Source: Ruminococcus sp.
GTDB lineage: Bacteria > Bacillota > Clostridia > Oscillospirales > Acutalibacteraceae
Assembly (NCBI GenBank): GCA_017384945.1
Contig: JAFNSO010000087.1
Span: forward strand, 1-56,932
Length of the DNA stretch: 56,932 nucleotides
Direction: 5' to 3'
The notes beneath the pieces were generated by a model, which saw nothing but the letters and a program-made list of their open reading frames with translations, did not search any database and was not told the DNA's origin. Numbering within the stretch: the stretch's first letter is position 1; every line of letters starts with the position of its first letter. This document shows, one piece after another, positions 24,220-33,060 of the stretch. The translations under genes and the position numbers were made by a program.

Positions 24220-26586
24220 TTACTTCTTGCCTCTGTAGTTTACGTGCCAGAGATCCTGAGCGTACTCGAGGATCGCGCGGTCGGAGCTGAACTTGCCCGA
24301 GTTCGCGACGTTCATGAGGCACTTTCTGCCGAAGGCGACTCTGTCGGAGTAGTCCTTGTTCGCCTTGATCTTAGCCTCAACATAGCTCATCAGATCGTAA
24401 AGAACGAAGTAGTGGTCGGGAGCGTGCCATGAAGCGCCGTCGAGGAGAGCCTTGTGGAGCTCGGCGAAGCTTCCCTCACCCTGAGCGTTGCCGTCGGAAA
24501 CAGTTCCGTCAACAAGAGTATCGACAACTCTCTTGATCTCGGGGTTAGCGTTGTATACGGAGCGTGAGGAGTATGTATCCTTGATCCTCTCAACCTCTTC
24601 GACTCTCGCGCCGAAGATGTACTCGTTCTCAACGCCTGCCTGCTCGGCGATCTCGATGTTCGCGCCGTCCCATGTTCCGAGAGTAACAGCGCCGTTGATC
24701 ATAAACTTCATGTTACCTGTACCCGAAGCCTCAGTACCGGCGAGCGAGGTCTGCTCGGAGATGTCTGCGGCGGTAACGATCTTCTCGGCGTAGCTTACGT
24801 TGTAGTTGGAGCAGTAAACGACCTGGAGCTTATCCTTTGTATCGGGGTCGTTGTTAACGAGCTTGGCGATCTCGTTGATGTATTTGATGATAGCCTTAGC
24901 TCTGGCGTAACCGGGAGCGGCCTTTGCTCCAAAGATGAAGCAGGTGGGGTTCCAGTCCTTGAGCTCGCCGTTCTTGAGCTTGAGGTAGATCATCATAATC
25001 GAGAAGGCGTTGATAAGCTGTCTCTTATACTCGTGGAGACGCTTTACCTGAACGTCGAAAATCATTGTCGGGTCAACGTCCACGCCGTCCATCTTCTTGA
25101 TGTAGGCGGCGAGCTCCTTCTTCTTCTTTGCCTTGATTTTATTAAATTCCTTAACGGTGTCGTCGTCCATACACTTGTTGAGCTTGTTGAGCTTGGAGAG
25201 ATCCTTGAGCCAGCCGTTGCCCACTCTGTCGGTGATGAAGTCGGAGAGCTCGGGGTTGCACAGGCCGAGCCATCTTCTCTGTGTGATACCGTTCGTCTTG
25301 TTCTGGAAGCGCTCGGGATAAACCTGATACCACTCCTTGAGAACGTCAGCCTTGAGGATCTCGGTGTGGATCTGAGCAACGCCGTTTACGTATGTGGAAA
25401 CGTAAGTAGCGAGACGAGCCATATGAACGGTGTTGTTGTCAACGATTCTCATATTAGCTCTCATTTCCTCGCTTACGCCCTTGCTGCGGAGCTCCTCCTG
25501 GAGCTTGTTGGCGATGAGGCAGATGATATGATAAATCTCGGGAACAACGTCCATCATAAGGTCGGCGTGCCACTTCTCAAGAGCCTCACCGAGTACGGTG
25601 TGGTTGGTGTAGGAGCAGGTCTTTCTCGCAATCTCAAACGCCTCGTCAAAGCCGAGACCGTCGTGCATAAGAAGTCTTACGAGCTCGGGGATAGCCGAAA
25701 CGGGGTGAGTATCGTTGAGCTGGAAGGCGTAGTCCTCGGCAAAGTGACTGTAGTCGTTGCCGTACTTAGCCTTGTAATCTCTCATGATGTCCTGCAGGGA
25801 AGCGGAGCAGAAGAAGTACTGCTGCTTTAATCTGAGAACCTTACCGTCGTGAGAGTTGTCGTTGGGATAGAGGACGCGTGAGATGTTCTCGGCGTCGTTC
25901 TTCTCCTGAACGGCTGAATCATAATGAGTGTTGTTAAACTCGTTGAAGTCGAAGTCATGAACAGCCTCAGCCTGCCAGAGACGCAGGGTGTTGATGTTCT
26001 TTGTGCCGTAGCCGATGATAGCCATATCATAGGGAACAGCCTTGACGGTCTGACCCTTGAACTCTACGAGTACAGCCTGATCCTCTCTGCGGATGCACCA
26101 CGGATCCTCGAACTTCTGCCAGTCGTCGGCTGTCTCAACCTGATAGCCGTTTTCGATAAGCTGCTTAAAGAGACCGTACTTGTAGCGGATTCCGTAGCCG
26201 TCGAGCGGAACCTCCTGAGTAGCCGCCGAGTCGAGGTAGCAGGCAGCGAGTCTGCCGAGACCGCCGTTACCGAGAGCGGCGTCGTCGATTTCCTCAAAAA
26301 CGTTGATGTCTACGCCCTTCTTCTTGAGCATTGACTTAACATCGTCGAGGATCCCGAGGCAGTAGAGGTTGTTGTACATCATACGTCCCATAAGGAACTC
26401 AGCCGAGAAGTAGTAAGCTCTTCTGCCCGAAGCGTGTTTTTTCTTGCTCTTTGCCCAGTTGTCCGCGATTTCCGCGCCGACTACCTTACCGAGCGCGTAG
26501 TGAAGCTGCGCGGGAGTAAGATCCTCGGGCTTTTCGCAGTACAAGGCCTGTGAAGTCAGTTTGAGTTCGTCCATTAAATTCCCCAT
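24220..26586 (-). CDS. glgP: Glycogen/alpha-glucan phosphorylase
   Basis: Releases glucose-1-phosphate from alpha-1,4-glucans using phosphate and pyridoxal phosphate. The 788 residues are slightly shorter than classical enzymes. Family landmarks: GNGGLGRLAACYLDS and GYGIRYKYGLF near the N-terminus, the HPVSAIPEL segment, and the cofactor lysine in TGNMKFMINGAVTLGT. The frame is open to 26649, inside malQ, but the ATG at 26586 with GGAGG six bases upstream is the start. It begins one base after the malQ stop, so MalQ and GlgP are made together: MalQ lengthens short maltodextrins to chains this enzyme can attack. The long N-terminal regulatory extension of animal enzymes is absent. Confidence 0.96.
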   Translation of the reverse strand: MGNLMDELKLTSQALYCEKPEDLTPAQLHYALGKVVGAEIADNWAKSKKKHASGRRAYYFSAEFLMGRMMYNNLYCLGILDDVKSMLKKKGVDINVFEEIDDAALGNGGLGRLAACYLDSAATQEVPLDGYGIRYKYGLFKQLIENGYQVETADDWQKFEDPWCIRREDQAVLVEFKGQTVKAVPYDMAIIGYGTKNINTLRLWQAEAVHDFDFNEFNNTHYDSAVQEKNDAENISRVLYPNDNSHDGKVLRLKQQYFFCSASLQDIMRDYKAKYGNDYSHFAEDYAFQLNDTHPVSAIPELVRLLMHDGLGFDEAFEIARKTCSYTNHTVLGEALEKWHADLMMDVVPEIYHIICLIANKLQEELRSKGVSEEMRANMRIVDNNTVHMARLATYVSTYVNGVAQIHTEILKADVLKEWYQVYPERFQNKTNGITQRRWLGLCNPELSDFITDRVGNGWLKDLSKLNKLNKCMDDDTVKEFNKIKAKKKKELAAYIKKMDGVDVDPTMIFDVQVKRLHEYKRQLINAFSIMMIYLKLKNGELKDWNPTCFIFGAKAAPGYARAKAIIKYINEIAKLVNNDPDTKDKLQVVYCSNYNVSYAEKIVTAADISEQTSLAGTEASGTGNMKFMINGAVTLGTWDGANIEIAEQAGVENEYIFGARVEEVERIKDTYSSRSVYNANPEIKRVVDTLVDGTVSDGNAQGEGSFAELHKALLDGASWHAPDHYFVLYDLMSYVEAKIKANKDYSDRVAFGRKCLMNVANSGKFSSDRAILEYAQDLWHVNYRGKK

Positions 26587-26587
26587 A

Positions 26588-28081
26588 TTAATCCTCCATT
26601 CGTCCGTAAGTATCGGACATCCATGATAATTTTGACGCAAGCTCATCACTCAGAGCGTCGGCGTCCATTCTCCAGACCCAGTTGCCGCCGAGAGTTGACG
26701 GAACGTTCATTCTGGCTTCGGAGCCGAGACCGAGTATATCCTGCATTTGAATTACCGCGTAGTCAGCCTTGCTGGCGTAAGCGGTTCTGATAACTGCCCA
26801 GTTAAATTCCTCGCCGTCCTTGATACCGCAGACGTCGATTGCGCACTTGATCTCCTCGGGCTCAGCCTGAGCGTACCAGCCCATGATGGTATCGTTGTCG
26901 TGAGTGCCTGTATAAACAACACAATTTCTTGTGGTGTAGTTTGAGGGAAGGAACTCGTTCTCCTCGTCGCCGTCAAAGGCGAACTCGAGAACCTTCATTC
27001 CGGGGTAGCCGCTGTCCTTGAGCAGCTTGTAGACTCCGGGGGTGAGGTCGCCGAGGTCCTCGGCTACGATCGGGATGTCTCCGATCGCTTCCTTCATTTT
27101 GTCAAAGAAATCCATTCCGGGTCCGTCGAGCCAGTTGCCGTGGATGGCGTTCTCGGCGGGATACGGGATAGCGTAGTAGTCGTTAAAGGCGCGGAAGTGG
27201 TCGATTCTCGTGATGTCGTAGAGATTCGCCGCCGCGGCGATACGGTTGAACCACCAAGCGTAGTCGGTCTGCTTTAAGTAAGCCCAGTCGTAGAGCGGGT
27301 TGCCCCAGAGCTGACCCGTTTCTGAGAAATAGTCGGGCGGGCAGCCTGCGACGCAGACGGGAGCGTTGTTCTCGTCGAGCCAGAAAACGTCGGGATTAGC
27401 CCAAGTGTCGGCGCTGTCCATAGCTACGTAGATAGGCATATCGCCGAGGATCTGGATTCCGAGGTCGTTGACGTACTCGCGGAAGTCGTACCACTGCTCG
27501 TAGAACTTGAACTGAACCCATTTCCAGAAATCGATGTCATCCGCGAGCTTTTTCTTATACTTGCGGATAGAGGCGGGCTTACGCATTTTTATGCCCTCCT
27601 CAGGCCACTCGTTCCAAGCGGTCATATCAAAGTGCTTTTTGACCGCCATATAGAGGGCGTAGTCGTCGATCCAGTAGGCGTTGTCCTCCTTGAACTCCTC
27701 GAAAACGTCGAGCTCATAGTCAGAGAGATAGGTCTCGTACGCCTTGCGGAGTACGACAAAACGGTTGTTGTAGATTTTTTCGTAGTCAACCTCATGCGGG
27801 TTATCGCCCCAGTCGATAGCGTCGAGCTGTTCCTTGTCGATAAGCTCCTCCTCAACCAGCGTGTCGAGGTCAATCATATAAGGATTGCCCGCGTAGGTCG
27901 AGAACGACTGATACGGCGAGTCACCGTAGCTTGTGGGGCCCGCGGGTAAAATCTGCCAGATTTTCTGACCCGCGGCGGAGAGGAAGTCCGCAAACTCCCT
28001 GGCCTCTTTGCCGATAGTACCGATACCGTAAGGCGACGGCAGAGAGGTGATTGGCATTAAAACTCCTGCCACTCTTGCCAT
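26588..28081 (-). CDS. malQ: 4-alpha-glucanotransferase (amylomaltase, GH77)
   Basis: Disproportionates maltodextrins by moving 4-alpha-glucan chains, feeding phosphorylase with longer acceptors. The 497-residue length is typical of GH77. Landmarks are the N-terminal LPSPYGIGTIG, GDMPIYVAMDSADTWANPD, the nucleophile region IDHFRAF, the acid/base region VAEDLG, and TGTHDNDT. The ATG at 28081 follows AAGGGAG; the open frame extends 20 codons further without a better site. It is the first gene of a malQ-glgP pair behind a strong promoter. The proteins have no signal peptide, so they act on imported oligosaccharides or stored glycogen. Confidence 0.96.
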   Translation of the reverse strand: MARVAGVLMPITSLPSPYGIGTIGKEAREFADFLSAAGQKIWQILPAGPTSYGDSPYQSFSTYAGNPYMIDLDTLVEEELIDKEQLDAIDWGDNPHEVDYEKIYNNRFVVLRKAYETYLSDYELDVFEEFKEDNAYWIDDYALYMAVKKHFDMTAWNEWPEEGIKMRKPASIRKYKKKLADDIDFWKWVQFKFYEQWYDFREYVNDLGIQILGDMPIYVAMDSADTWANPDVFWLDENNAPVCVAGCPPDYFSETGQLWGNPLYDWAYLKQTDYAWWFNRIAAAANLYDITRIDHFRAFNDYYAIPYPAENAIHGNWLDGPGMDFFDKMKEAIGDIPIVAEDLGDLTPGVYKLLKDSGYPGMKVLEFAFDGDEENEFLPSNYTTRNCVVYTGTHDNDTIMGWYAQAEPEEIKCAIDVCGIKDGEEFNWAVIRTAYASKADYAVIQMQDILGLGSEARMNVPSTLGGNWVWRMDADALSDELASKLSWMSDTYGRMED

Positions 28082-28162
28082 AATTTCAACTCCCTTCAGA
28101 TGTTGAATAAAAAAGATATTAAATTTCTCGGTGTCGCGCACACGTCCACCATAAGTAAGATA

Positions 28163-28191
28163 ATTTTATCATATAAACCGTAATTTATCAA
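28163..28191 (-). promoter_or_regulatory. Promoter of malQ-glgP
   Basis: Minus-strand TTGATA (28186-28191) and TAAAAT (28163-28168) separated by 17 bases, about 80 bases upstream of malQ. Five of six bases match at the -10. Confidence 0.7.
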
Positions 28192-28441
28192 GTCTTATTT
28201 GTAGGTTTTGACTAATTTTGTGCACTTAAAACAAAGTTTAGCGGTTAAAGTTCGTCAATAGGCGGGTCAGTTTTATGTATTATGCACAATAGTCATAAAA
28301 TTTGCCGCCTCAAAAAGGTTTTTTGATAAGAACCAACAACTGATTTTCAGCTTTTCGGCGATATGAACAAAAAACCGAGGAGGAGTTTTTTCGTCAGGGT
28401 ACACAAATAACAGCGCCGATTTTTGGAAGTAAAACACTACG

Positions 28442-28479
28442 AAAACCCGAAATCCGGTACACCTGATTTTCGGGTTTTT
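28442..28479. terminator. Hairpin with T-runs on both strands, downstream of aspS
   Basis: Stem built from AAAACCCGAAA and its complement around 28465-28479, with a roughly 10-base loop, flanked by A/T runs so that it works on either strand. On the minus strand it is the second of two hairpins after aspS. Confidence 0.7.
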
Positions 28480-28491
28480 CTACAATCTGAA

Positions 28492-28513
28492 AGGCTGACC
28501 TTTCGGTCAGCCT
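28492..28513 (-). terminator. Hairpin directly after aspS
   Basis: Nine-bp stem AGGCTGACC/GGTCAGCCT with a 4-base loop. The same GGCTGACC core recurs at 48828-48846 and, with one change, at 52140-52160. Confidence 0.7.
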
Positions 28514-28527
28514 CTATCTTTATGCTG

Positions 28528-30306
28528 TTATTCCGTTTTCTTGACTTCGAGACCGAGGACGTCGAGGCTTTCGCTGTCCACCTCGGACGGACACTGGCTC
28601 ATAAGCTCGCTCGCGTTCTGAACCTTGGGGAAGGCGGTTACGTCTCTGAGCGAATCGACTCCCGCGAGAAGCATTGTGATTCTGTCAAAGCCGAAGCCCA
28701 TTCCTCCGTGGGGCGGAGCGCCGTACTTGTACGCTTCAACAAGGAAGCCGAACTTTGCCTCGATCTCCTCGTCGGTCATTTTGAGCGCGCGGAACATCTT
28801 CTGCTGGAGCTCATAGTCGGTGATACGGATAGAGCCCGAGCTCAGCTCCGTTCCGTTGAGGGTGAGGTCGGCTGCCTTCGCGATGACCCTTCCCTTGTCG
28901 GAGTCGAGGTACTCGAGACAGTCCTCGCGCGGCATTGTGAAAGGATGGTGCATAGCGACCCACTCGCCGCTTTCCTCGTCCTTCTCAAAGAACGGGAAGT
29001 CGACTATCCAGACGAACTTGAAAACGTCGGGGATGATTCCGAGTCTCTTTGCGGTGACGAGTCTCAGAGCGCCGAGAACGGGCAGGGTAACCTCGTTTTT
29101 GTCGGCGACAATAAGGACTACGTCGCCCTTTTCGGCTCCGGCGGCTGAGAGTATTCCCTCAAGCTCGCCCTCCTTCATAAACTTCTTGAACGAACAGCTC
29201 GGCTCGTCCTCGACCCAGCGGACGAAGGCGAGACCCTTTGCGCCGATACCGCGGACGTACTCGGTGAGCTTGTCGATTTCCTTTCTCGTATATGTCTTAA
29301 CGGCGTTTTTGAGCACGATACAGCGCACCGAGCCGCCGTTCTGAACAGCTCCGCTGAACACCCCGAACTCGCTGTCGCGGACGAGGTCTGAAATATCCTG
29401 TATCTTCATTCCGAAGCGGACGTCGGGCTTGTCGGAGCCGTAGTTCTCCATAGCCTCCCTGTAGGTCATACGCTCAAAGGGGGTCTCGAGCTCTTTTCCG
29501 AGCACCTCGCTGAAAATCCTCTTGAACAGACCCTCGCCGATTTCCATTATATCGTCCATATCGGCAAAGGACATTTCCATATCTATCTGGGTAAACTCGG
29601 GCTGACGGTCGGCTCTCAAATCCTCGTCGCGGAAGCAGCGCGCGAGCTGGATGTAGCGGTCAAAGCCCGAAAGCATTAAGAGCTGCTTATAAATCTGCGG
29701 CGACTGCGGGAGAGCGTAGAACTTTCCCTGATGGATACGCGAGGGCACGAGATAGTCGCGCGCGCCCTCGGGGGTGCTTTTTATCATCATAGGAGTCTCG
29801 ATTTCGATAAACCCGTTGTCATAGAAATAGTCGCGGGCTGCCTTTGCGATTTTTGAGCGCATAATGAGGTTTTCCTGCAACGGTCTCCTCCTTAAATCGA
29901 GGTAGCGGTACCTAAGCCTCGTCTCCTCGCCTGTCTTTGTTTCGTCGAGGATCTCAAACGGAGGGGTCTGAGCCTTCGACAAAATGCGGAGCTCGCTTAC
30001 CTGAATTTCGACCTCGCCGGTCGGGATTTTGTCGGTCTTTGCCGAACGCTCGGCGACCGTTCCCCTGACTCCGAGGACATACTCCGAACGGCAGGAAGCC
30101 GCTTTCTCAAAAATCTCTCTGTCGCAGGAATCGCCGAACGCGAGCTGAACGATACCCGTTCTGTCGCGCAGGTCGATAAAAATAAGCTGTCCGAGGTCGC
30201 GCTGACGCTGTACCCAGCCGAAAACGGTGACCTCTCTGCCAACGTCTGAAATGCGGAAGTCTCCGCACATATCGGTCCTTTTGAGACCTGTCATAAATTC
30301 TGCCAT
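28528..30306 (-). CDS. aspS: Aspartyl-tRNA synthetase
   Basis: Class II synthetase charging tRNA-Asp. The 592-residue size is the bacterial form with the GAD insertion (about residues 290-420). An N-terminal OB-fold anticodon domain contains VFGWVQRQRDLGQLIFIDLRD; motif 2 is FRDEDLRADRQPEFTQ; motif 3 is GMGFGFDRITMLLAG. AGGAGTAAG precedes the ATG. It lies 13 bases downstream of hisS, a pairing that is common in Firmicutes. Whether it also charges tRNA-Asn (non-discriminating form) cannot be decided here, although asnB in the window supplies free asparagine. Confidence 0.97.
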   Translation of the reverse strand: MAEFMTGLKRTDMCGDFRISDVGREVTVFGWVQRQRDLGQLIFIDLRDRTGIVQLAFGDSCDREIFEKAASCRSEYVLGVRGTVAERSAKTDKIPTGEVEIQVSELRILSKAQTPPFEILDETKTGEETRLRYRYLDLRRRPLQENLIMRSKIAKAARDYFYDNGFIEIETPMMIKSTPEGARDYLVPSRIHQGKFYALPQSPQIYKQLLMLSGFDRYIQLARCFRDEDLRADRQPEFTQIDMEMSFADMDDIMEIGEGLFKRIFSEVLGKELETPFERMTYREAMENYGSDKPDVRFGMKIQDISDLVRDSEFGVFSGAVQNGGSVRCIVLKNAVKTYTRKEIDKLTEYVRGIGAKGLAFVRWVEDEPSCSFKKFMKEGELEGILSAAGAEKGDVVLIVADKNEVTLPVLGALRLVTAKRLGIIPDVFKFVWIVDFPFFEKDEESGEWVAMHHPFTMPREDCLEYLDSDKGRVIAKAADLTLNGTELSSGSIRITDYELQQKMFRALKMTDEEIEAKFGFLVEAYKYGAPPHGGMGFGFDRITMLLAGVDSLRDVTAFPKVQNASELMSQCPSEVDSESLDVLGLEVKKTE

Positions 30307-30319
30307 AGTCTTACTCCTG

Positions 30320-31615
30320 TTACTCCATATTCCCGAATTTTTCCGATAAATATAATGAAGCGAATTTCTCCGCGAAGCTCCCGTCGAGAGGAAGGGCGGT
30401 TTTTTCGCCTGTTGTCATATTTTTTAGCTCGGCTTTGTTTTCGTCGAGCTCGTTGTCGCCGATCACGACGCTGAATTTCGCGCCGATTTTGTCGGCGTAC
30501 TTCATCTGAGCCCTCAGTCCGCGTCCGACGACGTCTGTCTCAGCCGAAAGCCCCGAAAGACGGACGCTGTTTACAAGCTCGAACGCCTTTGTCTGCGCTC
30601 TGTCTCCCAGTCCCGCGACGTAAACCGCGCAGGGCTCGGGCTCGGGGATCTCGATTCCCTGATTTTCCATAACCATAAGCAGACGCTCAAGTCCCATAGC
30701 GTAGCCGAGTGACGGCAAATGCTGACCGCCGAGCTCCTCGATCAGACCGTCGTAGCGTCCTCCGCCGCAGACCGTTCCCTGACTTCCGATAGCGTCGGAG
30801 ACGAACTCGAACACCGTCTTTGTGTAGTAGTCCAAGCCCCTGACGATTTTGGGATTGACCTTGAAGTCGATTCCCGCGACCTTCAAATAAGCCTTGACCT
30901 GCTCAAAGTGGCTCTCGCACTCCTCGCACAGATAGTCGAGAATACTCGGCGCGTCCTTCGCGATTTCGGCGCAGGACGGGACCTTGCAGTCGATCAGGCG
31001 CATTGGGTTCTTCTCGAGCCTGTTCTTGCAGTTGCCGCAGAGCTCGTCCTTGAACTGACCGAAGTACTCCCTGACGGCGCTGTTGTATTTTGCCCTGCAC
31101 TCGGGACAGCCGATAGAGTTGATTTCGAGGTGCAGGTTCTTTATTTGCAGACGCTTAAAAATCGAATCCGCGAGCGAAATGACCTCCGCGTCCGCGGCGG
31201 GCGAGGAGGTGCCGTACTCCTCGATTCCGAACTGGTGGAACTCCCTGAGCCTGCCCGCCTGCGGCTTTTCGTAGCGGTAGCAGGAGGTCAGGTAGTACGC
31301 CTTTATCGGCAAGCCCTCGTTTGTAAGCGCGTGCTCGAGAACCGCTCTCGCGGCTCCCGCGGTGCCCTCGGGACGAAGGGTGACGCTCTCGCCGCCCTTT
31401 GTGTCGAAGGTGTACATCTCCTTCTGGACAACGTCGGTCGTCGCGCCGACTCCGCGCGCGAAGAGCGCCGTGTGCTCAAACACAGGCGTTCTCAGCTCCT
31501 TGAAGCCGAATTTCGACGCTTCCTCGCGCATAATGTTCTCGACGAACTGCCAGCGGTAGCTCTGCTTGGGCAGAACGTCCTCGCATCCTTTGATTTTCTT
31601 TGTTATCAATGCCAT
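30320..31615 (-). CDS. hisS: Histidyl-tRNA synthetase
   Basis: Class II synthetase of 431 residues charging tRNA-His. Recognised by LRPEGTAGAARA (motif 2 area), REFHQFGIEEYG, the histidine-binding LDYYTKTVFEF, and GGGRYDGLIEELGG with motif 3 in GYAMGLERLL. A four-Cys arrangement (GCPECR and CGNCKNR, then a later Cys) resembles the zinc-like insert found in several HisRS. The ATG at 31615 has AGGAGTAA and replaces an upstream open start that runs into the mgsA terminator. No T-box leader is present; only about 40 bases separate the mgsA terminator from the start. Confidence 0.96.
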   Translation of the reverse strand: MALITKKIKGCEDVLPKQSYRWQFVENIMREEASKFGFKELRTPVFEHTALFARGVGATTDVVQKEMYTFDTKGGESVTLRPEGTAGAARAVLEHALTNEGLPIKAYYLTSCYRYEKPQAGRLREFHQFGIEEYGTSSPAADAEVISLADSIFKRLQIKNLHLEINSIGCPECRAKYNSAVREYFGQFKDELCGNCKNRLEKNPMRLIDCKVPSCAEIAKDAPSILDYLCEECESHFEQVKAYLKVAGIDFKVNPKIVRGLDYYTKTVFEFVSDAIGSQGTVCGGGRYDGLIEELGGQHLPSLGYAMGLERLLMVMENQGIEIPEPEPCAVYVAGLGDRAQTKAFELVNSVRLSGLSAETDVVGRGLRAQMKYADKIGAKFSVVIGDNELDENKAELKNMTTGEKTALPLDGSFAEKFASLYLSEKFGNME

Positions 31616-31655
31616 ATAATTACTCCTGTATAAAATTACTCCAAACACAACTAAA

Positions 31656-31673
31656 GGGCAGCAAACGCCGCCC
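31656..31673 (-). terminator. Hairpin after mgsA
   Basis: Seven-bp GC-rich stem (one G-U pair) with a 4-base loop, followed on the minus strand by a TTTAGTTGTGTTT tail. Partial readthrough may supply hisS-aspS, for which no separate strong promoter was seen. Confidence 0.6.
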
Positions 31674-31692
31674 GATAGCAACTATTATTATT

Positions 31693-32088
31693 TTACTTGA
31701 TAATGTTTCTCCAGTCAAGGTCGCCGCGCTCGAGACCGTGGATAAGCACCTCGGCGGTGGCGATATTGGTCGCGACGGGGATATTGTGCATATCGCAAAG
31801 CCTGAGGATGTTCATATCATTCGGCTCGTTGGGCTTGGGATTGAGCGGGTCTCGGAAGAAAAGCAGCATATCGATTTCGTTGCAGGAGATACGCGCGGCA
31901 ATCTGCTGGTCGCCGCCCTGAGAACCCGCGAGGAAGCCCGTTATCGAGAGTCCCGTCGACTCCGCGACAATCTTGCCCGTGGTTCCTGTCGCAAAAAGGT
32001 TATTTCTGCTCAGAATTCCGCAGTAAGCGATACAAAACTGAATCATTAACTCTTTCTTTTCGTCGTGTGCAATAAGCGCGATATTCAT
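31693..32088 (-). CDS. mgsA: Methylglyoxal synthase
   Basis: Converts dihydroxyacetone phosphate to methylglyoxal, a phosphate-releasing bypass of lower glycolysis. The 131 residues carry the phosphate-binding TGTTGKIV, the catalytic Asp region GSQGGDQQIAA and the FFRDPLNPKPNEPND signature. AGGAGGAAATT precedes the ATG. It stands 31 bases after minD. In other Clostridia mgsA also closes the rod-shape/division cluster (minD, minE, rodA, mgsA); here minE and rodA are missing between the two. Fits a cell with heavy glycolytic flux. Confidence 0.95.
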   Translation of the reverse strand: MNIALIAHDEKKELMIQFCIAYCGILSRNNLFATGTTGKIVAESTGLSITGFLAGSQGGDQQIAARISCNEIDMLLFFRDPLNPKPNEPNDMNILRLCDMHNIPVATNIATAEVLIHGLERGDLDWRNIIK

Positions 32089-32119
32089 AATTTCCTCCTA
32101 AAACCTTATACAATCTATA

Positions 32120-32860
32120 TTATCCCTTAAAAGCAAGCTGAACCTGTTCGCCCTCGAGCCTCCGAGCCAGACAGTCAAAAACCGTGACGGCGGGACTCCA
32201 GTTGAGACCCGCGCAGCCGTTCTGCGTCATAGCGGAGAGCCTGAGGTCAAGCGGAATCAGGGCGATAAGCCTTGTACCCGCCTTGTCGACGACCTCGTCG
32301 AGATCCTCGTAGCAGGAAAGGCTCTCAAAGTGCTTTCTGTCAAACCTGTTGATAATGAGCCTCATATCGCTTATACCGAGGGTCGCAAGCCTCGTGCGGA
32401 TTTTAACCGCTCCGCGCAGGCTGACGGGCTCGGCGTTTGTAACAATGAGCGCTCTGTCGGCGGGAGCGGCGGCGGTCATAAAGCCCGAGCCGATACCCGC
32501 GGGCGAGTCTATAATAACGTAATCGTAGGAAGTCTTGAGCTCGTCGACGAGCTGTTTAAAAACCGAGGGGCTGATTTCGTTGTCGGTATCAAAGGGAGCC
32601 GCCATAAGGTGCACGCCTTGCAGATTCTTGCTTTGATAAACAGCCTCGCGGGGCGTACAGTTGCCCTTGACCGCGTCCGAGCAGTCAAAGAGGATTTCCT
32701 CGCTGGCGTCGAGCATAAGGTCGATTCCCCTCATACCGCAGTCGCAGTCAATCAGAAGCACCCTTTTGTTCTGTTTTACAAGCGCCGCCGAAAGTCCGAC
32801 GCACACGGTGCTCTTGCCCGTTCCGCCTTTTCCGGAGGCGACTACAATTACGTCGTTCAT
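32120..32860 (-). CDS. minD: MinD/ParA-family ATPase, septum site-determining type
   Basis: A 246-residue deviant Walker ATPase. KGGTGKSTVCVG is the P-loop with the signature Lys, DCDCGMRGIDLML is the switch I region and YVIIDSPAGI the Walker B motif. It probably restricts division-septum placement at the membrane, as MinD does. The C-terminus has a short basic and hydrophobic stretch that could be the amphipathic membrane helix, although less clear than in E. coli. The ATG at 32860 is chosen because the ATPase fold starts there and AGGTAG precedes it. Neither minC nor minE is adjacent, and the mgsA neighbour preserves a reduced version of the usual cluster. Confidence 0.85.
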   Translation of the reverse strand: MNDVIVVASGKGGTGKSTVCVGLSAALVKQNKRVLLIDCDCGMRGIDLMLDASEEILFDCSDAVKGNCTPREAVYQSKNLQGVHLMAAPFDTDNEISPSVFKQLVDELKTSYDYVIIDSPAGIGSGFMTAAAPADRALIVTNAEPVSLRGAVKIRTRLATLGISDMRLIINRFDRKHFESLSCYEDLDEVVDKAGTRLIALIPLDLRLSAMTQNGCAGLNWSPAVTVFDCLARRLEGEQVQLAFKG

Positions 32861-32995
32861 AATACTACCTCGTATACATATTACCACAACTGAATCAAAT
32901 CCGCAACAATTCCAAAAAAATTTGTTTAACAAAAATTAACCCGTTTTTCTGTTGAAAATGCCTATTTTTCGCTCGTTTCACCCCTAAAAATGTAA

Positions 32996-33042
32996 GCGTC
33001 GGGCAAAAAGTTCGTGTTTCTGTCACAAACCTTGCCCGACGC
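32996..33042 (-). terminator. Hairpin after the DUF3298-type gene
   Basis: Eleven-bp stem GCGTCGGGCAA with its complement at 33032-33042 and a long A/T-rich loop, downstream of the minus-strand gene at 33061. Confidence 0.7.
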
Positions 33043-33060
33043 GTCATTTACGTCAGCTGT

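Larger units (their letters stand above)
28082..28527. other. Longest gene-free gap (446 bases)
   Basis: The gap holds the malQ promoter (28163-28191), an imperfect two-part hairpin (AGGCGG at 28260-28265 with CCGCCT at 28305-28310, and TTTTATG at 28271-28277 with CATAAAA at 28294-28300), and two terminator-like hairpins near aspS. I found no open frame with a credible start and ribosome site. A small RNA on the plus strand ending at 28479 is possible, but no good plus-strand promoter was seen. Confidence 0.5.

Noticed and set aside
31616-31690. T-box leader of hisS-aspS
   Set aside because: The gap is too short and holds only the mgsA terminator; no specifier loop or antiterminator motif (TGG tail partner) is visible.
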